A stretch of DNA of 51,329 nt, from positions 1 through 51,329 of the forward strand of contig SFEV01000014.1 in the NCBI GenBank assembly GCA_004557975.1. The letters run 5' to 3'. The position numbers were made by a program, and so were the translations under genes. The DNA is from Lachnospiraceae bacterium (GTDB taxonomy: Bacteria > Bacillota > Clostridia > Lachnospirales > Lachnospiraceae). The notes under the pieces are model-generated. The model saw only the letters and a program-made list of their open reading frames with translations, did not search any database and had not been told where the DNA came from. How positions within the stretch are numbered: position 1 is the stretch's first letter; each line of letters begins with the position of its first letter. Below, one piece after another: positions 25,701 to 33,176 of the stretch.

Positions 25701-26293
25701 AGTTCAGAGAGGATGTCGTTTACGCGGACGAGATTCTGTCGTTCAGCCTCCAGCTTTTTCTGCGCCGTATTTTTGCGGCGCTTGAATTTCACGATACCGG
25801 CAGCCTCATCGAAAAGCTCACGTCTCTCCTCCGGCTTGCCGCTCAGGATTTTTTCGATCTGGCCCTGTCCAATGATGGAGTAACCTTCCTTGCCGATTCC
25901 CGTATCATAGAAAAGCTCATTGATATCCTTCAGCCGGACCTGTGTGCCGTTGATCAGATACTCACTCTCTCCGGAGCGATATACCCGTCTCGTGACGGTC
26001 ACCTCATCATACGCGACGGAGAGCTGATGATCAGAATTGTCCAGAGTGATGGATACAGAAGCGTATCCAAGAGGCTTTCTCGTCTCTGTTCCGGCAAAAA
26101 TAACATCCTGCATGCTGGCTCCGCGCAGTGATTTGGCGCTCTGTTCACCGAGCACCCAGCGGACGGCATCGGCCACATTGCTCTTGCCGCTGCCGTTGGG
26201 TCCCACAATGGCGGTAATTCCCTGATGAAACTGGAAAACTATTTTGTTTGCAAATGATTTGAAGCCGTGAACCTCAATGCTTCTCAGATACAT
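22733..26293 (-). CDS. smc: Chromosome segregation protein SMC
   Basis: 1186 residues, normal length. ATP-binding head with GPNGSGKSNVADAVRWVLGE near residue 33, long coiled coil, hinge around 500-680 (GVVADIIKVEKEYETAIETA; MSGGAFKNSSNLLGRRREIE), second coiled coil, and C-terminal head with signature LSGGEKSLTAIALLFA and Walker B PFCLLDEIEAALDESNV. Compacts and helps separate chromosomes with ScpA and ScpB, which are not in the window. It overlaps rnc by 20 bases. Confidence 0.97.
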   Translation of the reverse strand: MYLRSIEVHGFKSFANKIVFQFHQGITAIVGPNGSGKSNVADAVRWVLGEQSAKSLRGASMQDVIFAGTETRKPLGYASVSITLDNSDHQLSVAYDEVTVTRRVYRSGESEYLINGTQVRLKDINELFYDTGIGKEGYSIIGQGQIEKILSGKPEERRELFDEAAGIVKFKRRKNTAQKKLEAERQNLVRVNDILSELTRQLGPLQRQAETAKIYLQKRDELKKYDVNLFLLEYERIGRELGEMQEKYSVTEAQLEETRQEYEKAKEVYEKLESEIEQLDATLQEKRDTVARGQLRRQQFENQIELLKEQINTARASDEHLKARISSICQQLEQKSKEEQDSRKELSQIREALLAASKEDQKSNAAMDALRLEIAEAELEAERGKSAIIDLLNQRATVKARIQRYDTMMEQIEIRKSQLSQQALKLKSEEAEQEAVLEELRQEYEDVCRRIDELTEQSDALNEKLTDIQQELTGYNHQMEQEQTDYHRESSRLESLKNIAERYDGYGNSIRKIMEQKDRVPGILGVVADIIKVEKEYETAIETALGGSIQNIVTDTEETAKQQIEFLKRNKYGRATFLPLSGISGKGGFSTPQALKEQGVIGLASILVRAEKKYGDLIQSLLGKTVVVDHIDNAIALARKYRHSLRIVTKDGELMNPGGSMSGGAFKNSSNLLGRRREIEELENQVSRRRASLQKLQADIDRTRSVRAGMRDEMVRLRDQLQEEYLAQNTAKMKLKELTDKSGSTSEVYGRLKAESAEIEQQMIEIRDNRQKEQQELHASEETEKLLEQEIRARQELLEQKRQQERTASEGAQEVQLRVAQLSQQETFIRQNISRISQETDALNREKQQYQNQMKESSASVEEKNRQIDQIRETVAEAEGEEQSVSAEIAGLSSKREEKSAVHKKFFGTREELSERMTLLDRENFRLNAQIEKLNEQRDSQTGYMWEEYGLTFGSAQELRSEEFTSAPMLKKSIGTLKGEIKGLGHVNVNAIDDYKELSERHTFLSAQHEDLLKAEEALLKIIEELDNGMRIQFREQFARIQTEFDKAFKQLFGGGRGTLELVEDEDILEAGIRIIAQPPGKKLQNMMQLSGGEKSLTAIALLFAIQNLKPSPFCLLDEIEAALDESNVDRYAGYLHKLTKNTQFIIITHRRGTMNAADRLYGITMQEKGVSALVSVNLIEDDLDA

Positions 26294-26993
26294 ACGGTGT
26301 CTGCTGTCCTTTCAATCCGATAATCGCGCGGTATGCAGCCTCCTGCTCCGCAGCCTTCTTTGTGCTGCCGCGTCCGATGCCTGCCCTCTGGCTTCCGATA
26401 CGCACCTCCACCTCAAATGTCTTCGCGTGATCCGGACCTTCCTCTCCCACCAGAACGTAGCAGATTTCATCTTCCTTGTAGTCACGCTGGACAATCTCCT
26501 GCAGAATAGTCTTGCTATCATAAAAGAGCTTTTTGTGCTCGATATCGGTGAGAACAAACCGTTCCACAAACTCTTTTGCACTAGCAAAACCACCATCCAG
26601 GTAAATTGCACCGATCAATGCCTCCATAGCGTCGGAAACGATGGAATTGCGCATACGCCCTCCTGTGTGTTCCTCACCCTTTCCCAGCAGCAGATACCTG
26701 CTCAGATCAAATTCTCTGGCGCACAGTGCCAGTGTCGGCTCGCAGACGATGCTGGCGCGAAGCTTTGTCAGCCTGCCCTCCGGCATGTCCGGATACTGGT
26801 GGAACAGAAAGTCGCTGCTGGCCACCTCAAGGACGGCGTCTCCGAGAAACTCGAGGCGCTCATTGTCATGAAGAAGCTCCTGACGGTGCTCATTGGCATA
26901 AGAGCTGTGGCAGAGAGCCTGTTTGAGGAGACCGGGATTGCGGAAGGTATAACCGATTCTTTTTTCCAGTTCCTGTCGTTTGAATTCTGTCAT
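26274..26993 (-). CDS. rnc: Ribonuclease III
   Basis: 239 residues. Cleaves double-stranded RNA in rRNA and mRNA processing. The RNase III signature NERLEFLGDAVLEVASSDF is present, with the second acidic cluster in DAMEALIGAIYLDGG. A C-terminal double-stranded RNA-binding domain follows (about 160-230, ending GRGSTKKAAEQEAAYRAI). Directly upstream of and overlapping smc, as in Bacillus. Confidence 0.96.
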   Translation of the reverse strand: MTEFKRQELEKRIGYTFRNPGLLKQALCHSSYANEHRQELLHDNERLEFLGDAVLEVASSDFLFHQYPDMPEGRLTKLRASIVCEPTLALCAREFDLSRYLLLGKGEEHTGGRMRNSIVSDAMEALIGAIYLDGGFASAKEFVERFVLTDIEHKKLFYDSKTILQEIVQRDYKEDEICYVLVGEEGPDHAKTFEVEVRIGSQRAGIGRGSTKKAAEQEAAYRAIIGLKGQQTPYVSEKH

Positions 26994-27063
26994 TTTATCC
27001 CTCTTTCATTTCTGCAAAAAGGAGGCTTACACAGCCCCCTCTGCCTTGTCCTTTGAAAAATCA

Positions 27064-27291
27064 TTACAGTGCGTTCTTGATTGCTTCAGCGGCATCACCG
27101 ACGGAAACAATTGTCTCAGCACTTTCATTTGGAATTTCAATATCGAACTCTTCTTCAATTCCCATGATGATCTGGAAAACATCAAGGGAATCTGCACCGA
27201 GATCATCAACAAAGGTCGTATCCGGAGTAATCTCATCCGGATCAACGTTCAATACTTCCGCGATAATTTTCTGTAATTTTTCAAATTCCAT
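27064..27291 (-). CDS. acpP: Acyl carrier protein
   Basis: 75 residues. S35 in DLGADSLDVFQ is the phosphopantetheine attachment site; the usual motif is DSLD-x-VE, and here VF follows. Highly acidic, with the EEFDIEIPNESAETI segment. Between plsX and rnc, the standard place for the fatty-acid ACP. A GGAG site precedes the ATG at 27291. Confidence 0.96.
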   Translation of the reverse strand: MEFEKLQKIIAEVLNVDPDEITPDTTFVDDLGADSLDVFQIIMGIEEEFDIEIPNESAETIVSVGDAAEAIKNAL

Positions 27292-27323
27292 ACCACTAAT
27301 CTCCTTTTATAAATAATTTGGCA

Positions 27324-28325
27324 TCACTCTACGGCAGCCTTAATGATCTCATCGATCTTCTGACGCTTGAACTGTACACACTGGTAAATCGAATGCTCCA
27401 CCTCAATGGCTTTGGAGCTGCCGTGTGTCTTGACTACAAGTCCCTTCAGTCCAAGCAGCGGAGCTCCTCCGTACTGACTGGAATCAAAGGACTTCAGGGC
27501 ACGCTTCAACGGCTTTTTGATCAGAAGCGCTCCGATTTTTGTTTTCATATTTTCCATCAGAGTCCCTTTGATTGTCCTGAGCATTGTGGCACCGACACCT
27601 TCATACAGTTTCAGAATTACATTGCCTACAAATGCTTCACAGACAATGACATCGCACACACCTGCCGGGATATCCCGTGCTTCAATGCTCCCTGTGAAGT
27701 TAATGTCAGTGCATTGTTTCAATAACGGGAACGTCTCTTTTACAAGAGCGTTTCCCTTCTCCTCCTCTGCACCGATATTGACGATACCGACACGCGGATT
27801 CTGCACCTTCATGACATTCTCCATATAAATGGAACCCATCTTGGCAAACTGTACAAGGTGTGAAGAGCGTGCATCCACGTTCGCACCGCAGTCGATCAGA
27901 AGTGCCACTCCGTCCTTTGTAGGAATCAGAGGAGCCAGTGCGGGGCGTTCAATGCCCTTGATTCTTCCGACAATCGTCTGTCCTCCCACGAGAACGGCTC
28001 CGGAGCTTCCTGCCGATACGAAGGCGTCTGCCTCTCCGCGTCGAACCATCATCATGCCCACAACGATTGAGGAATCCTTCTTCGTCCGGATTGCGGCAAC
28101 CGGCGGCTCAGCCGTCTCGATCACCATGGAGGTATGCACAATCTCGACCCGGTCAGCCGGATACTTGTATTTCGCAAGCTCCTTCTGAATCGCATCCTGA
28201 TAACCGGTCAGAATGACTTTGATGTTGCTGTGTTTGTTTACTGCCTGCACAGCACCCTTTACAATTTCGCCTGGTGCATTGTCTCCGCCCATGGCATCGA
28301 CAACAACGCGAACCATTTCACTCAT
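27324..28325 (-). CDS. plsX: Phosphate acyltransferase PlsX
   Basis: 333 residues. Makes acyl-phosphate from acyl-ACP as the first step of phospholipid synthesis in most Gram-positives. Start VRVVVDAMGGDNAPGEIVKGA is diagnostic; also ALAPLIPTKDGVALLIDCGAN. GGGAGGAG before the ATG. Functionally linked to the adjacent acpP. Confidence 0.96.
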   Translation of the reverse strand: MSEMVRVVVDAMGGDNAPGEIVKGAVQAVNKHSNIKVILTGYQDAIQKELAKYKYPADRVEIVHTSMVIETAEPPVAAIRTKKDSSIVVGMMMVRRGEADAFVSAGSSGAVLVGGQTIVGRIKGIERPALAPLIPTKDGVALLIDCGANVDARSSHLVQFAKMGSIYMENVMKVQNPRVGIVNIGAEEEKGNALVKETFPLLKQCTDINFTGSIEARDIPAGVCDVIVCEAFVGNVILKLYEGVGATMLRTIKGTLMENMKTKIGALLIKKPLKRALKSFDSSQYGGAPLLGLKGLVVKTHGSSKAIEVEHSIYQCVQFKRQKIDEIIKAAVE

Positions 28326-28378
28326 ATTGTCTCCTCCCGGATACCCGCATAAATGAAACGCGGCATCCTTCTTTTCCT

Positions 28379-28407
28379 ACTATACTAAACATCATTCTAA
28401 AAAGCAA
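28379..28407 (-). promoter_or_regulatory. Promoter of plsX-acpP-rnc-smc-ftsY
   Basis: On the minus strand TTGCTT (28402-28407), 17 bases, TATAGT (28379-28384), 53 bases before plsX. It lies after the rpmF terminator, so plsX starts a new transcription unit. Confidence 0.6.
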
Positions 28408-28439
28408 CAGAAAATGTATGCACAGAAGCTGTATTTTTA

Positions 28440-28470
28440 CAAAAAAAGAGGCATCTCCTGAAAGATGCCT
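28440..28470 (-). terminator. Intrinsic terminator after rpmF
   Basis: On the minus strand AGGCATCT (28463-28470) and AGATGCCT (28449-28456) form a perfect 8-bp stem with a six-base loop, followed by CTTTTTTTG. A textbook terminator 15 bases after the rpmF stop. Confidence 0.93.
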
Positions 28471-28485
28471 TCACGATTACAAGGA

Positions 28486-28665
28486 TTAATCCATTGCAAT
28501 GATTTCTTTTTTGTTGTATGTTCCACAAGCCTTGCATACTCTGTGCGGAAGCATCAGGGCTCCACATTTGCTGCACTTTACAAGAGTCGGAGCTGACATT
28601 TTCCAGTTTGCTCTTCTCTTATCTCTTCTGGCTTTGGAAGATTTATTTTTTGGACAGATAGACAC
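28486..28665 (-). CDS. rpmF: 50S ribosomal protein L32
   Basis: 59 residues with a GTG start at 28665 (AAGGAGGTG upstream), found by direct translation. It begins MSICPKNKSSKARRDKRRAN, and contains the zinc-ribbon cysteines CSKCG and CKACG in the C-terminal half (CXXC...CXXC form, zinc-binding type). Three bases after the yceD stop, as in most bacteria. Confidence 0.96.
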   Translation of the reverse strand: MSICPKNKSSKARRDKRRANWKMSAPTLVKCSKCGALMLPHRVCKACGTYNKKEIIAMD

Positions 28666-28667
28666 GG

Positions 28668-29159
28668 TTACACCTCCTTAAAATTACTGAAAATATCAAG
28701 GATTTTTGCCATTCTTGGATCTAAATCTGTTCGTTCACAGTCGCATGAGCCATCATTCAGATTCTGTCCACAGGTGGAGCAAAGTCCCTTACAGTCCTCA
28801 CGGCAGAGTACACTCTCCGGCCAGACCAACAATGCCTCATCGTGAACCAGCTGATCCACATCCAGGTTATATCCATCAATATATTCTCGCTCGTTTAGCT
28901 CAGTTTCCAATTCGAACTGAATATTCAGCCTCCTGCCAACCGGCTCAAGGCAACGCGCACAGGGAATCTCGACATCGAGTATTGTCGTTCCACTTAAAAT
29001 GAGCTTCTTCCCTTCCACATTTTCTATACGAATGCTCACAGGATTCTTCTCCAGAATTTTAAATGTACCGAACTTATAGGAAAGGGAATCAAATCCTAAC
29101 TCCGCTTCACAGTCCAATACTTTTCCCTCATTCAGTATTACTTCAGTCAGGTCGATCAA
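28668..29159 (-). CDS. DUF177 (YceD) family protein
   Basis: 163 residues with a TTG start at 29159 (AGGAGGG seven bases upstream; the nearby ATG is followed by a stop). YceD-family proteins are encoded next to rpmF and are linked to 23S rRNA accumulation. Two cysteine groups are seen: PCARCLEPV in the middle and CREDCKGLCSTCGQNLNDGS followed by CDC near the end, probably zinc-binding. First gene after a consensus promoter. Confidence 0.9.
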   Translation of the reverse strand: MIDLTEVILNEGKVLDCEAELGFDSLSYKFGTFKILEKNPVSIRIENVEGKKLILSGTTILDVEIPCARCLEPVGRRLNIQFELETELNEREYIDGYNLDVDQLVHDEALLVWPESVLCREDCKGLCSTCGQNLNDGSCDCERTDLDPRMAKILDIFSNFKEV

Positions 29160-29187
29160 GACATATCCCTCCTAACGCACTTCTCAA

Positions 29188-29216
29188 ATTATAACTGCCA
29201 TATATTGATTTGTCAA
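29188..29216 (-). promoter_or_regulatory. Consensus promoter of yceD-rpmF
   Basis: On the minus strand TTGACA (29211-29216), 17 bases, TATAAT (29188-29193): perfect sigma-A boxes, 28 bases before the yceD start. Confidence 0.93.
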
Positions 29217-29282
29217 CAGATTTTTCACAAAAAATGGCACGATTGTTTACATAATTTTTGAGATGTCTGATCGGGACAGAAA

Positions 29283-29337
29283 ACTGCCGCAGAAAAGATG
29301 GAGGAAGATGATTCCGTGCTATCTGTCCTGCGGCAGT
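29283..29337. terminator. Long inverted repeat between ackA and yceD
   Basis: ACTGCCGCA (29283-29291) and TGCGGCAGT (29329-29337) form a perfect 9-bp stem with a 37-base loop. On the minus strand it follows the ackA stop codon by 35 bases and is followed by TTTTCTGT. Probably the ackA terminator, though the T run is interrupted. Confidence 0.55.
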
Positions 29338-29372
29338 CTGTGTTTTATTTTAATGACGTAGCAGTCACCGGA

Positions 29373-30566
29373 TTATTTTACGAGTGCTACTGTCTCACGG
29401 CAGATGGCCAGCTCCTCGTTTGTCGGGATTACTGCAACCTTGACTTTTGAATCTGCTGTGGAGATTACGCAGTCATCACCGCGCTTGCTGTTTGCTTCCT
29501 TGTCCAGCTCAATACCGAGATATCCGAGATATCCCATAACCTTCTCACGAACGATTCCGGCGTTCTCACCGATACCTGCAGTAAAGGCGATGGCATCCAC
29601 ACCGTTCATGGCTGCCACGTAGGAACCGATATATTTTGCTACGCGGTAGCAGAATACTTCCATAGCAGCTGCAGCATATTTGTTGCCTGCGTTCATGCCG
29701 TCCTCAAGATCACGGAAGTCGCTGGAGAGACCGTTGGAGATACCGAATACACCGGATTTCTTGTTCAGGACATTCATAACGCCTGCGATATCCAGATTCT
29801 CTTTCTTTGCGATAAACTCCATGATAGCCGGATCCATATCACCGGAACGTGTACCCATTACAAGACCCTCAAGCGGAGTAAGACCCATGGAAGTATCCAC
29901 GCATTTGCCGTTGACAACTGCGGAGATGGAAGCACCGTTGCCCAGATGAGCTACGATCACTTTGCTGTTGTCCCTGTCCAGACCAAGGAACTCGATCATA
30001 TGCTTGGATACGAAGCTGTGGCTTGTGCCGTGGAAGCCGTATCTTCTTACTTTGTATTTCTCATAATACTCATACGGAAGTCCGTACAGATAAGCCTTCT
30101 CCGGCATTGTCTGATGGAAAGCCGTATCAAACACTGCAACCATCGGTACGCCCGGCATCAGCTCTGAGCATGCATTGATACCGATCAGGTTGGCAGGATT
30201 GTGAAGCGGTGCAAGGTCATTGCACTCTTCGATGGCTGCAAGGACTTCGTCGTTGATTACTACGGAGCTTGCGAACTTCTCGCCGCCGTGTACGACTCTG
30301 TGTCCCACTGCGTTTACTTCGGAAAGGCTGGCAATGGCACCTGTCTTGTCGTTAACAAGAGCGTCAAGAACCATCTGGATTGCCTCTTTATGTGTCGGCA
30401 TAGGAGCTTCTGTGATCTCTTTGTCGCAGCCTGCCTTCTGGTATGTAAGTCTTCCGTCGATACCGATTCTCTCGCAGAGACCTTTTGCAAGGACAGACTC
30501 GGAATCAGAGTTGATTAACTGGTATTTCAGGGATGAACTACCGCAGTTGATAACTAATACGTTCAT
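29373..30566 (-). CDS. ackA: Acetate kinase
   Basis: 397 residues, family length. Converts acetyl phosphate and ADP to acetate and ATP, the energy-yielding step of acetate fermentation. Signatures: VINCGSSSLKYQL, GHRVVHGGEKF, FHGTSHSFVS, AHLGNGASISA and MGTRSGDMDP. Follows pta by 38 bases in the usual pta-ackA pair. Confidence 0.97.
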   Translation of the reverse strand: MNVLVINCGSSSLKYQLINSDSESVLAKGLCERIGIDGRLTYQKAGCDKEITEAPMPTHKEAIQMVLDALVNDKTGAIASLSEVNAVGHRVVHGGEKFASSVVINDEVLAAIEECNDLAPLHNPANLIGINACSELMPGVPMVAVFDTAFHQTMPEKAYLYGLPYEYYEKYKVRRYGFHGTSHSFVSKHMIEFLGLDRDNSKVIVAHLGNGASISAVVNGKCVDTSMGLTPLEGLVMGTRSGDMDPAIMEFIAKKENLDIAGVMNVLNKKSGVFGISNGLSSDFRDLEDGMNAGNKYAAAAMEVFCYRVAKYIGSYVAAMNGVDAIAFTAGIGENAGIVREKVMGYLGYLGIELDKEANSKRGDDCVISTADSKVKVAVIPTNEELAICRETVALVK

Positions 30567-30604
30567 TTTGAATTCCTCCGGATTAAATACTTTTAAAGTG
30601 TTCT

Positions 30605-31606
30605 TTATTTGTCAGCAGCCTGGCACTGTACAGCAGTGATTGCAACTACACCGACGATATCGTCAGCAGAGCATCCTCTGGACAGGTCATTTACCGGCTT
30701 TGCAATACCCTGTGTAACGGGGCCGTAAGCTTCTGCCTTGGCAAGTCTCTGAACAAGCTTGTATCCGATGTTTCCTGCATCCAGGTTCGGGAATACGAGA
30801 ACGTTAGCCTGTCCTGCAACTGTGCTGTTGGGAGCTTTGGATTTTCCTACGCTCGGAACGATTGCCGCATCAAGCTGCAGCTCGCCGTCCAGCTTCAGAT
30901 CCGGATACTGCTCTTTTGCAATCTTTGTAGCTTCCACAACCTTGTCCACGAGAGCGTGCTTTGCACTTCCCATTGTGGAGTGAGACAGCATGGCAACCTT
31001 GGCTTCCTCGCCTACGAGCAGTTCAAAGGATTCTGCTGAAGATGCTGCAATTGCTGCCAGCTCTTCCGGATTCGGATCCTGGCACAGACCGGAATCTGCA
31101 AATACGAAAGCGCCGTTTGCACCGAACTCACAGTCCGGAACAACCATCAGGAAGAAAGCGGATACAAGCTTTGTGCCCGGCTTTGTCTTCAGGATCTGCA
31201 GACACGGACGAAGTGTGTCTGCTGTGGAGTGGCATGCTCCGGATACCATACCGTCTGCATCGCCCATTTTAACCATCATAACACCGTAATACAGATACTG
31301 ATTCAGAAGGATTTCCTTTGCCTGCTCCGGTGTCATTCCCTTTTTGGATCTCAGCTCAACGAGTTTGTCGATATATCCCTGTGTCTTCTCGGAAGTAGCC
31401 GGGTCAACAATAACAGCACCTGAGATATCAAGACCTTCGCTGCCCTTCTTAACAGCCTCCTCGCTTCCTACAAGGATAACATTGGCGATATCCTCTGCAA
31501 GAATCTTTGCAGTAGCCTCATACGTTCTTCTGTCCTCTGTCTCCGGTAAAACAATAGTTTTCTTGTTTGCTTTCGCTTTTGCTTTCAGAATGTCAATAAA
31601 TGCCAT
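30605..31606 (-). CDS. pta: Phosphate acetyltransferase
   Basis: 333 residues, the short form with only the PTA_PTB catalytic domain. Converts acetyl-CoA and phosphate to acetyl phosphate. Signatures: DADGMVSGACHSTADTLRP, VFADSGLCQDPNPEELAAIA, and SKAPNSTVAGQANVLVFPNL. GGAG precedes the ATG at 31606. Confidence 0.97.
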   Translation of the reverse strand: MAFIDILKAKAKANKKTIVLPETEDRRTYEATAKILAEDIANVILVGSEEAVKKGSEGLDISGAVIVDPATSEKTQGYIDKLVELRSKKGMTPEQAKEILLNQYLYYGVMMVKMGDADGMVSGACHSTADTLRPCLQILKTKPGTKLVSAFFLMVVPDCEFGANGAFVFADSGLCQDPNPEELAAIAASSAESFELLVGEEAKVAMLSHSTMGSAKHALVDKVVEATKIAKEQYPDLKLDGELQLDAAIVPSVGKSKAPNSTVAGQANVLVFPNLDAGNIGYKLVQRLAKAEAYGPVTQGIAKPVNDLSRGCSADDIVGVVAITAVQCQAADK

Positions 31607-31669
31607 GATTCATGGACTCCTTTCACTTATGTTTACGCCACAGGCAAAGCCTGCATTCGCACTGCTTCC

Positions 31670-31698
31670 ATTATACTCCATATTTTTACAGTGAACAA
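31670..31698 (-). promoter_or_regulatory. Promoter of pta-ackA
   Basis: On the minus strand TTGTTC (31693-31698), 17 bases, TATAAT (31670-31675), 63 bases before pta. Confidence 0.75.
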
Positions 31699-31846
31699 GA
31701 TACTTTTTTATAAAATGCAGTTGCACCCACTCCATCCCGTCTGCTAAAATCCCTTAAAACGGTAATACTTACAGATATATAAACGATATCCCTCATAATC
31801 TGTTTATCCATAATCCGTTTACCCATACCGGGAAGGAGGCCACCCC

Positions 31847-33163
31847 ATGAACACCGTCGGAATAATTGCCGAATACAACCCGTTTCATACAGGACACGCG
31901 TACCATATCAGAAAAGCAAAGGAGCTCACCCGCTCTGACTGTGCGGTCGTTATCATGAGTCCGGATTTTGTACAGCGTGGGGAGCCTGCCATATTCGACA
32001 AATATGCCCGGGCCGAAATGGCACTGCGCTGCGGTGCGGATCTCGTTATAGAGCTTCCGGTCTGCTATGCCACCGGCAGTGCTGAATATTTCGCCCGGGG
32101 AGCAGTGACGATGCTTGACCGTCTGGGAGCTGTGGATGCCCTGTGCTTCGGTGCCGAGACGGACAGTGCGCAGCTTTTTGAGACAGTGGCCAGTCTGCTG
32201 TGCGATGAGCCGCAGCCGTACCGGGAATCATTAAGAGAGAGCCTCAGACAGGGTAAGACGTTCCCGCAGGCCAGAAGCGATGCGCTCTGCGCCGTTCTGA
32301 CAGATAGAATGGCGGAAGCGGGATTGTCTGAAGCTTCCGCCGCGCTCTCTCGCTTTCTTGAAACACCGAATAATATTCTCGGAATTGAATACTGCAAAGC
32401 CCTGCGTCATCTAAGAAGCCGGATGGAGATTGTACCTGTCGCACGCAGGGGGAATTCCTATGACAGTAAGAGCCTGAGCGGAAGCTTCTGTTCCGCAACG
32501 GCGCTGCGTGAGACGATTCTCGACGAAAGTGAATTTTTATCTGATGAACTATTGTCTGACAATACATGGGCGAGAATGAAGCAGTACATTCCGGAAGAAT
32601 GCTGGAAACAGTTCCGGGCTCTCTGTGCGTTCCCCATGACTTCACAGGAGCTGGATTCCTGTCTCACACTTCGTCTGCTTGACGATGCGGTGACAGGAAG
32701 CATTCGATGCGAAGAGACGGCCATTCTCGATCTTTCTTCTGAGCTGGCAGACCGCATGGGAAAGCTCCGGTATGAGCTTGCGGGAAAGACGTACAGAGAG
32801 GCTGTTGCCCGGCTGAAGACCAGGCAGCTTACGGAGGCGCGTATCCGTCGGGCGCTGCTGCATCTCATCCTGAACATACGCACCGATGACGTAAAGCAAT
32901 ACCTGGAAAACGGAACAGTATTTTATGCACGTGTGCTCGGCTTTCGGAAAAGTGCTGCGCCGCTTCTTCATGAAATCAAAAAAAGAAGCGTGCTGCCTCT
33001 GATCACAAAGACAGCGAACGCTTCCTTCACACCGGACGGATGTGCAGCGCGCATGTGGGAAAGCGACGTTTACGCTTCCCATCTGTACCGCAGTATCCGT
33101 CAGATAAAATATAATATTCCGTTTCGCACAGAGTATGAGTACAGTCCGGTGATAATTCCATAG
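31847..33163 (+). CDS. tmcAL: tRNA(Met) cytidine acetate ligase
   Basis: 438 residues. TmcAL (formerly YlbM, DUF795) activates acetate with ATP and acetylates the wobble cytidine of elongator tRNA-Met. N-terminal nucleotidyltransferase fold with GIIAEYNPFHTGHAYHI (H14-x-x-H17), MSPDFVQRGEPAIFDKYARA, and VIELPVCYATGSAEYFA. AAGGAGG before the ATG. Convergent with the NlpC/P60 gene, 13 bases apart. Confidence 0.92.
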   Translation: MNTVGIIAEYNPFHTGHAYHIRKAKELTRSDCAVVIMSPDFVQRGEPAIFDKYARAEMALRCGADLVIELPVCYATGSAEYFARGAVTMLDRLGAVDALCFGAETDSAQLFETVASLLCDEPQPYRESLRESLRQGKTFPQARSDALCAVLTDRMAEAGLSEASAALSRFLETPNNILGIEYCKALRHLRSRMEIVPVARRGNSYDSKSLSGSFCSATALRETILDESEFLSDELLSDNTWARMKQYIPEECWKQFRALCAFPMTSQELDSCLTLRLLDDAVTGSIRCEETAILDLSSELADRMGKLRYELAGKTYREAVARLKTRQLTEARIRRALLHLILNIRTDDVKQYLENGTVFYARVLGFRKSAAPLLHEIKKRSVLPLITKTANASFTPDGCAARMWESDVYASHLYRSIRQIKYNIPFRTEYEYSPVIIP

Positions 33164-33176
33164 CGGACTCTGTTAT